A stretch of DNA of 64,000 bases from Thermoproteota archaeon (GTDB lineage: Archaea; Korarchaeota; Korarchaeia; Korarchaeales; Korarchaeaceae), in NCBI GenBank assembly GCA_027491485.1, contig JAOZGR010000001.1, positions 62,001 to 126,000 of the forward strand, in the 5' to 3' direction. Below the pieces are notes generated by a model, which saw only the letters and a list, made by a program, of their open reading frames with translations, searched no databases and was not told where the DNA came from. The translations under genes were made by a program, and so were the position numbers. This document shows positions 58,809 to 64,000 of the stretch, one piece after another; position 1 is the first letter of the stretch; every line of letters starts with the position of its first letter.

Positions 58809-60011
58809 TTACTTCTTGTAGGGCAGGTGCTCCTTTCCGAGAAGGAACCTTCCAACTATAAGTCTCATTATATTCTGGCCGCCTTCCGCTCCGACGTAGT
58901 AACTCAGCACTCCTCTCAGGGCCATCTCGAGTGGGGTATCTTTCGTGTAGCCATAGGCACCGGTGGCCTTCATGAACTCCTTGATGGCATCCACCGAGAG
59001 TTCAGGAGCTAATAGCTTCGCCATAGCAGCCCATAAGCCAGCTTCTCTTAGAGTGACGTTGCCTTGGTCGAACTGATCTATCATCCAGGCCGCCTTATAT
59101 ATCACAAGCCTAGTGGCCTCCAGCTTGGAGTAATAATCTACTAATGGGAATTGTATACCCTCAAAGGAGGCAAGAGATCTGCCAAAGACGACCCTATTCT
59201 TCACGTAGTCTGCTGTGTAGTCGAACATCCCCATAGCTGCCCCAGTGCAGCCAGCCGCTACGAATACCCTTGCCCTATTGAAGCCCTCCATCGCTATACT
59301 GAATCCATCATTAACCTCACCTATCAGGTAATCTTCAGGAATCTTGACGTTATTGAGCCTCATCCACCCAGTACTTATACCACACCTGCCCATGTCATCA
59401 AATAGACCGGTTTCTATCCCTGGAAGGTTTATTGGCAGCCAAACTATGCTCATTCCCCTAGATCCAGCTTCTGGCTTAGTTTTAACTAGAGTTACATAAC
59501 CCCCATCCAGTTCTTGGGCTTCAACTATTCCGCTTATGAAGGTCTTCTCCCCATTTAACACCCAATATCCATCCTCCCTCTTTGCGATTGTCTTAAAGCC
59601 CGCAACATCGCTCCCACTTTGGGGCTCGGTGGAGTTTATTCCAACGAAACCCTCACCTTTAGCTGCTTTACTTAGGACCTCCTTAGCCAGTTCAGGCTTA
59701 GCGTACCTTTCCACTATCTTCCCCCATGAGGCTTCAACTAAGTGGAAGACGGCCGTAGCAACACTCGGATCTGCTCTAGCTAGTTCTTCAGTAGCTATGG
59801 TCCCCATAACCCAGCTAGCTCCCTGGCCGCCGTATTCAGGTTTGACCGTCATTAGGAGTATCCCATTCTCAGCAAGTGCCTTTATAACTTCATCAGGAAT
59901 CCTACATTTTGTATCTATTTCCCTAGCCCTAGGGGCTAAGACTTCCGAGAGTAGCTCCCTAAGGGTTGATCTAAAGACTTCTTCCTCCTCTGTAAAACCG
60001 AAATCGACCAA
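58809..60011 (-). CDS. acyl-CoA dehydrogenase
   Basis: A 400-residue FAD flavoprotein that introduces a trans-2 double bond into an acyl-CoA. The FAD/substrate segments are GINSTEPQSGSDVAG near residue 122 and GEKTFISGI near 152; the C-terminal GAEGGQNIMRLIVGRFLLG near 372 holds the conserved Glu region. It passes electrons to the Etf encoded nearby. Chain-length preference is not readable from sequence. It lies upstream-divergent of the Etf genes, with FixX between. Confidence 0.94.
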   Translation of the reverse strand: MVDFGFTEEEEVFRSTLRELLSEVLAPRAREIDTKCRIPDEVIKALAENGILLMTVKPEYGGQGASWVMGTIATEELARADPSVATAVFHLVEASWGKIVERYAKPELAKEVLSKAAKGEGFVGINSTEPQSGSDVAGFKTIAKREDGYWVLNGEKTFISGIVEAQELDGGYVTLVKTKPEAGSRGMSIVWLPINLPGIETGLFDDMGRCGISTGWMRLNNVKIPEDYLIGEVNDGFSIAMEGFNRARVFVAAGCTGAAMGMFDYTADYVKNRVVFGRSLASFEGIQFPLVDYYSKLEATRLVIYKAAWMIDQFDQGNVTLREAGLWAAMAKLLAPELSVDAIKEFMKATGAYGYTKDTPLEMALRGVLSYYVGAEGGQNIMRLIVGRFLLGKEHLPYKK

Positions 60012-60094
60012 AGGGGTTCACCCCTGTAGAAGGAGACCTAAAACTTAAAAATAGTGACATTATGCTACAATCTTCGACCTAGATTCGTTTGAGG

Positions 60095-60391
60095 TCACCC
60101 GAACCTATAGACCACACCTTTAGCCCCTTTTGGATAACTCCAAAGTATATTATCGTGTGGGCATATCAGCAAGCAGGTACCGCACTCGAGACAGCCCTCA
60201 TAGTTATACATCATCTCTTGAGCTTCCTCGTTCCACTCATACAGTTTAGCGGGACATGCCTTTTGACATGGTTTCTTCTCACATTTCTGACATAGCTTCT
60301 GGTCCTTTATTCGAATATGCGCGGTATCATCGACTTCAAAGTGAGTAGTAGCGAGCTTATCCTCTATCGACAGGTTAAAGAGCTTAGACAA
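60095..60391 (-). CDS. fixX: FixX-like ferredoxin
   Basis: A 98-residue ferredoxin of the FixX type. The N-terminal cysteine set (CQKCEKKPCQKACP) and the C-terminal CLECGTCLLICP bind one or two 4Fe-4S clusters; EYEGCLECGTC-like YNYEGCLECGTC is family-typical. It partners FixC/EtfAB in moving electrons from Etf to quinone. It is on the strand opposite to fixABC, starting 63 bases from the fixA start, so the two units share a divergent promoter region. Confidence 0.92.
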   Translation of the reverse strand: MSKLFNLSIEDKLATTHFEVDDTAHIRIKDQKLCQKCEKKPCQKACPAKLYEWNEEAQEMMYNYEGCLECGTCLLICPHDNILWSYPKGAKGVVYRFG

Positions 60392-60454
60392 GGCTACACC
60401 CTAGCTAGATAGTTCGGTCTATCTAATCAACTTTTTCATATTTCTCGCCACCAC

Positions 60455-61243
60455 ATGATGGTGACCCTAATGGACATCGCTGTTCTGATCAAGCAGTCTC
60501 TTGATGTTCAGGAGCTTAGAGTCGACCAGGATACTGGGAAAATATATATCGAGGAGGCCCCTACCAAGGCTGGAGACATAGACCTCAATGCGGCTGAGGA
60601 GGCCGTCAGAATAAAGGAGAAGGTAGGAGGTAAGGCCACCGCTATAATGCTGTCAACTTGGGGTGCTTCTGGCAAGAGGTTGAAGGAAGCTAAGGAGGCA
60701 TTGAAGAGGGTCTTGGCTATGGGCCTAGACGATGCTGTCCTCATAATGGGAGAGGAAGGTCAAAAAGCAGATACCTATGTAGTAGCAAAGACTCTCGCTG
60801 AGGTAATAAGAGACAATTATCAGCTTGTTCTGGCTGCTGAGGGTAGTGATGATAATTTCTCAGGGCTACTTCCCGCTAGGATCGCAGCAGAGCTGGACTG
60901 GCCATTCATAGCTTATGCTACAGCCTTAGAGTTAGAAGGGGAATATGTAAAGGTCACCAGAAGTTTGGAAGATTATGAGGAGATTGTTAGGGTTAAGTTA
61001 CCAGCAGTTATAGCGGTAACTCAAGAGATAAACAAGCCGAGGGTTCCCAAGCTCATGGACATAGTTAAGGCAGGAAAAAAGCCATTGGACCAGAGGGATT
61101 TTACACCTCCAAGCGAACCGAAAATCGCTATCAGGGAGTTGAAAGTCCCGAAAGTCGAGAGGAAGAATGTTATAATAGAAGGAGATGTCGAGGAGGCTGC
61201 AGAGAAGCTTTTGCAGGCCCTCAAGGAGGAAGGTGTCTTATAA
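60455..61243 (+). CDS. fixA: electron transfer flavoprotein beta subunit (FixA)
   Basis: A 262-residue EtfB/FixA. Seen: DIAVLIKQSLDVQELRVD near residue 6, NAAEEAVRIKEK near 45, and the VLAMGLDDAVLI segment near 88. The family binds FAD or AMP with EtfA. ATG 60455 is used; ATG 60470 is an alternative. It begins the fixA-fixB-fixC-thiolase operon. Confidence 0.93.
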   Translation: MMVTLMDIAVLIKQSLDVQELRVDQDTGKIYIEEAPTKAGDIDLNAAEEAVRIKEKVGGKATAIMLSTWGASGKRLKEAKEALKRVLAMGLDDAVLIMGEEGQKADTYVVAKTLAEVIRDNYQLVLAAEGSDDNFSGLLPARIAAELDWPFIAYATALELEGEYVKVTRSLEDYEEIVRVKLPAVIAVTQEINKPRVPKLMDIVKAGKKPLDQRDFTPPSEPKIAIRELKVPKVERKNVIIEGDVEEAAEKLLQALKEEGVL

Positions 61244-61255
61244 GGAGGTGATACT

Positions 61256-62173
61256 ATGAAGGTCTTGGCTTATGGTGATGTCCTCGATCTGGCCCTTGAA
61301 CTTGTAGCTGCGGGTAGAGGGATATCAGATAATGTAGTCCTTTTAGTTGCTGGGGATCAGGAAGAGAAGATACAGGGCTTGAAGGGGCCCAACGAGGTTC
61401 TCCTATGTAAGGATGTCAAGAGCTATGATCAGGAGTCTCTAGTAGAGCTCATTACCTCCATAGCCCGGGATTTTGACGCTATACTACTGCCTAATGATAG
61501 AAGAGGTAGAGAGCTTGTAGGAGTTATAGCACATAAGATAGGAGGATCTGCTGCTACCGATGTGTCTTCTCTTAGGCTTGAAAATGATGTGATCTTGATT
61601 GAGAGGATTACCTTAGGTGGAAAGGCCATAGCAGTTGAGGAGCTCTCTTTACCAGCAGTTATGACAATTCAGAAAGGTAGATTTAAGCCCCTAGAGGACA
61701 TAGAGCCTGAGATAAGAGAGATAAAAGCTCCAAAAATTGAGAGAAGGATAGAGGTACTGGAGAAGAAGGAGAAGCCTAGAGTAGGTGTTCCTCTAGATAA
61801 GGCTGAAATAGTGATCGCTGTAGGGAGGGGTTTCAAGAAGAAAGAAGATCTAAAGCTTGCGTACGAGCTAGCTGAGATCCTAGGTGGGGTAGTGGGAGCC
61901 ACTAGACCCTTAGCTGCTGACCTCAAGTGGATGGAGGAGGAAGTATGGATAGGCATCAGTGGCGTCAGGGTTGCTCCTAAAGTGCTAGTGGTCGTCGGAG
62001 CTTCGGGGCAACAGCAGTTCTCAGCCGGTATTATGGATTCAAAGATAGTAGTAGCTGTTAACAACGATTCAAGTGCCCCTATATTCGAGCATGCGGATTA
62101 TGGGGTTGTAATGGATCTGTACCAGTTCCTCCCCGCCCTAATTAAGAAGCTCAAGGAGGCCAAAGGTGCCTAA
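61256..62173 (+). CDS. fixB: electron transfer flavoprotein alpha subunit (FixB)
   Basis: A 305-residue EtfA/FixB. The C-terminal FAD domain is intact: GRGFKKKEDLKLAYELAEILGG near residue 185, TRPLAADLKWM near 212 and the VVGASGQQQFSAGIMDSKIVVAVNNDSSAPIF region near 246. GGAGGTGAT precedes ATG. It works with FixA to accept electrons from acyl-CoA dehydrogenase; with FixC/FixX it may be electron-bifurcating. Confidence 0.94.
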   Translation: MKVLAYGDVLDLALELVAAGRGISDNVVLLVAGDQEEKIQGLKGPNEVLLCKDVKSYDQESLVELITSIARDFDAILLPNDRRGRELVGVIAHKIGGSAATDVSSLRLENDVILIERITLGGKAIAVEELSLPAVMTIQKGRFKPLEDIEPEIREIKAPKIERRIEVLEKKEKPRVGVPLDKAEIVIAVGRGFKKKEDLKLAYELAEILGGVVGATRPLAADLKWMEEEVWIGISGVRVAPKVLVVVGASGQQQFSAGIMDSKIVVAVNNDSSAPIFEHADYGVVMDLYQFLPALIKKLKEAKGA

Positions 62174-62175
62174 GA

Positions 62176-63465
62176 ATGGTCGATTTCGACATCATAGTTG
62201 TAGGAGCCGGTCCTGCCGGTTCAGTTGCTTCATACCTACTGGCTAAAAAAGGCCACACAGTCCTTACAATCGAGAGAGGGAAGAGACCGGGCTCTAAAAA
62301 CATGTTTGGGGGGAGGCTTTATGCGTGGTCCTTGGAAAAAGTATTCCCTAACTTCTGGGAAGAGGCACCAATAGAGAGGGAAGTAACTAGGGAGGTCCTT
62401 GGCCTCCTATATGGAGATGATGGAATAGAGATCTCCCTTAATGGAAAACCTAAGGCTAAGAGCTTCACGATCCTGAGAGCTAAGTTTGACCAGTGGCTGG
62501 CAGAGAAGGCTGAGGATGCCGGAGCGGAGATTGTCTCGGGAGTAAAAGTAGAGTCCCCTCTCATTGAAGATGGGAAAGTTAAGGGCGTGATTGTTGAGGG
62601 GGAGGAGAAAATAGAGTCCAGCATTGTAGTAGCTGCTGATGGTGCCTTAAGCTTTATAGCTGAAAAGGCAGGTCTTAGGGCAAAGCTATCAGGAGAAGAC
62701 TTCGCTGTCGGAGCCAAAGAGGTTATTGAGCTATCTAAAGATGCAATTGAGGACAGATTCCGTTTAGAGGAAAATGAGGGCGCTGCTCAACTCTATATCG
62801 GCGATATAACGGAGGGAGTTGTGGGTGGTGGGTTCCTCTACACGAATAAGGATACCATATCTCTGGGAGTTGTCATGAGGATCGGCTCGCTATCGGAGAA
62901 AGTTAGCAATATAGAAACGACGATGTGGAACGCGACGGAGAGATTCAAGTCCCATCCACTAATAGGAAGGTACTTGAAGGGAGGAAAGCTCCTAGAATAT
63001 TCTGCACATATAATCCCAGAAACGCAGTTCTTGAGAGGTGTTAAGCTTTGTACCGATGGCATGGTTGTAGTCGGTGATGCAGCCGGCTTCTGCGTTAACT
63101 ATGGGCTCACGGTTAGAGGGATGGACTTTGCAATTGAAAGCGCTATAGCTGCTGCTGAGGCTATAGACATCGCCTTAGAGAAGGGAGATACCTCTGCTAG
63201 CAGCTTAAGGAGGTATGAGGAAGCTCTTTCCACTGGAATGCTGAGGGAGTTCGAGAAAGCTAAAAAGGCCGTTGATCTAATGGAAGACCAGCGCATCTAC
63301 ACATCATTACCGAAGATAGCTGTCAACACAGCAAGGCACCTATTTCATGTGGATGGTAAACCTAAGGAAGGACTCTACCAGTTTTTAAGGAGATCTATGT
63401 CAGAGGAAGGGATATCCCTGCTTTCTGCCCTACTACTCTCCTGGAAAGCCCTTAAAAGCCTGTAG
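62176..63465 (+). CDS. fixC: FixC / Etf-quinone oxidoreductase-like flavoprotein
   Basis: A 429-residue FAD protein. The N-terminal dinucleotide fold is DIIVVGAGPAGSVAS near residue 5; AADGALSFIAEKAG near 155 and VVGDAAGFCVNYGLTVRGMDFAIESA near 297 are typical of FixC/EtfQO. It links EtfAB to quinone together with FixX, whose gene is divergent. Starts two bases after fixB. Confidence 0.95.
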   Translation: MVDFDIIVVGAGPAGSVASYLLAKKGHTVLTIERGKRPGSKNMFGGRLYAWSLEKVFPNFWEEAPIEREVTREVLGLLYGDDGIEISLNGKPKAKSFTILRAKFDQWLAEKAEDAGAEIVSGVKVESPLIEDGKVKGVIVEGEEKIESSIVVAADGALSFIAEKAGLRAKLSGEDFAVGAKEVIELSKDAIEDRFRLEENEGAAQLYIGDITEGVVGGGFLYTNKDTISLGVVMRIGSLSEKVSNIETTMWNATERFKSHPLIGRYLKGGKLLEYSAHIIPETQFLRGVKLCTDGMVVVGDAAGFCVNYGLTVRGMDFAIESAIAAAEAIDIALEKGDTSASSLRRYEEALSTGMLREFEKAKKAVDLMEDQRIYTSLPKIAVNTARHLFHVDGKPKEGLYQFLRRSMSEEGISLLSALLLSWKALKSL

Positions 63466-63480
63466 GGGTGAGATAAATTG

Positions 63481-64000
63481 ATGATGGGTTTAGAGAATGT
63501 TTACATTGTTGGTATGGCTAGGACTCCAATAGGCAAGTTTGGTGGTTCTCTGAAAGACTGGCCCGCTCCTAAGCTTGGGGCTGTAGCTATTGCCTCGGCT
63601 ATCAGGAGATCTGGTCTTGATCCTGAAGATATAGACGAGGTAATAATGGGGAATGTCCTGCAGGCATTCATAGGGCAGAATCCAGCAAGACAGGCGGGGT
63701 TATTGGCTGGTTTACCTGCCAGTGTACCGGGATACACTGTAAATAAGGTGTGTGCTTCCGCTATGAAGGCTGTTGCCCTAGCTGCACAGAGTATTGCGCT
63801 AGGAGAGAATAAAGTCATTGTCGCTGGAGGAATGGAAAGCATGAGTATGGCTCCCTATGTTATACCGTCAAGATGGAGATGGGGAGTTAGATTTGCGTTC
63901 GCTGGAGAGAAGATTTACGATATAATGGTCCATGATGGGCTGACCGATCCTCACACAGGTCTATTGATGGGAGAGGAAGCAGAGGCCACCGGAGAAAAGT
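63481..64000 (+). CDS. acetyl-CoA acetyltransferase / thiolase, truncated by window end
   Basis: The first 173 codons of a thiolase. The start is ATG 63481 behind GGGGTGAGAT (TTG 63478 or ATG 63484 also possible). Seen: VYIVGMARTPIGKFGG near the start, and the acyl-accepting Cys in VNKVCASAMKAVALA (about residue 84-98), followed by AGGMESMSMAPY near 120. The remaining His and Cys motifs lie beyond the window. It completes the beta-oxidation set with acyl-CoA dehydrogenase and Etf. Confidence 0.92.
   Translation, partial: MMGLENVYIVGMARTPIGKFGGSLKDWPAPKLGAVAIASAIRRSGLDPEDIDEVIMGNVLQAFIGQNPARQAGLLAGLPASVPGYTVNKVCASAMKAVALAAQSIALGENKVIVAGGMESMSMAPYVIPSRWRWGVRFAFAGEKIYDIMVHDGLTDPHTGLLMGEEAEATGEK

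Noticed and set aside
1-64000. CRISPR arrays, insertion sequences, integrated virus
   Set aside because: No spaced direct repeats, transposase or integrase sequence, or viral structural gene was seen.

Overview
The window is a gene-dense piece of an archaeal chromosome. The evidence is eukaryote-type information genes: aIF2-gamma, aIF5B, S6e, S28e, L24e, L7Ae, RpoN, a TFB-like factor, replication factor C and Orc1/Cdc6. Shine-Dalgarno sites are mostly GGTGAT/GGAGG, promoters are TATA-type, and start codons are often GTG or TTG. A probable Rpb8/RpoG subunit, a TackOD1-like zinc protein and a thermophile-like gene set point to the TACK side, most plausibly Korarchaeota. That placement is inference: no 16S rRNA is present. 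I see no CRISPR array, insertion sequence, integrase or rRNA. Three tRNAs are present: Val-CAC, Glu-CTC and Val-GAC.

Layout. 0-4.6 kb: metallophosphoesterase, HAD phosphatase and Lhr helicase, a possible nucleic-acid end-repair set. 4.6-9 kb: eIF2B-like protein and glyA, divergent from thrC-thrB. 9-12 kb: radical SAM/SPASM protein, deoC, MFS transporter. 12.3-16.5 kb: tRNA-Val, riboflavin kinase/regulator, translin, TYW1, UMP kinase, tRNA-Glu, AK6-type kinase. 16.5-20.3 kb: membrane HerA-like ATPase, coiled-coil protein and divergent TFB, then Rpb8-like protein, PRC-barrel protein and tRNA-Val. 20.3-20.6 kb: a non-coding stretch with strong RNA-like structure. 21-26.7 kb: AAA+/winged-helix ATPase, secreted membrane protein, Orc1/Cdc6, RfcL, RfcS. 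26.8-34.1 kb: transcription/translation block rpoN-rps2-MEMO-idi2-L7Ae-S28e-L24e-aIF5B-S6e-aIF2gamma. 34-40.1 kb: zinc protein and cupin PGI, divergent from a DUF2207-like membrane protein, radical SAM/SPASM enzyme, sirtuin and GNAT operon. 40.1-46.1 kb: BMP-type nucleoside ABC transporter and MBL hydrolase. 46.1-52.6 kb: peroxiredoxin, DNA methyltransferase, MFS transporter, a 51-residue hydrophobic peptide and a B12-radical SAM enzyme. 52.6-58.7 kb: ABC importer, EamA transporter, corrinoid protein, a lysine-less threonine-synthase-like/winged-helix protein and DUF1805. 58.8-64 kb: acyl-CoA dehydrogenase, FixX, EtfB, EtfA, FixC and a truncated thiolase, a fatty/organic-acid oxidation set feeding electrons to quinone and/or ferredoxin.

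Most notable: (1) a membrane protein ending in nine alternating cysteines, translationally coupled to a radical SAM/SPASM enzyme with a PqqD-like N-terminus, looks like a peptide-modification system on a membrane-anchored substrate. (2) A threonine-synthase-like pseudoenzyme (catalytic Lys replaced by Val) fused to a winged helix and next to a lone corrinoid protein looks like a metabolite-sensing regulator. (3) Three genes (Orc1/Cdc6, sirtuin, eIF2B-like) have clear family sequence upstream of the first ATG/GTG/TTG in frame, which implies near-cognate starts, leaderless short forms or frameshifts. (4) Paired TTTGA/TCAAA palindromes lie upstream of peroxiredoxin. (5) A possible pseudoknot RNA lies near 20.5 kb.
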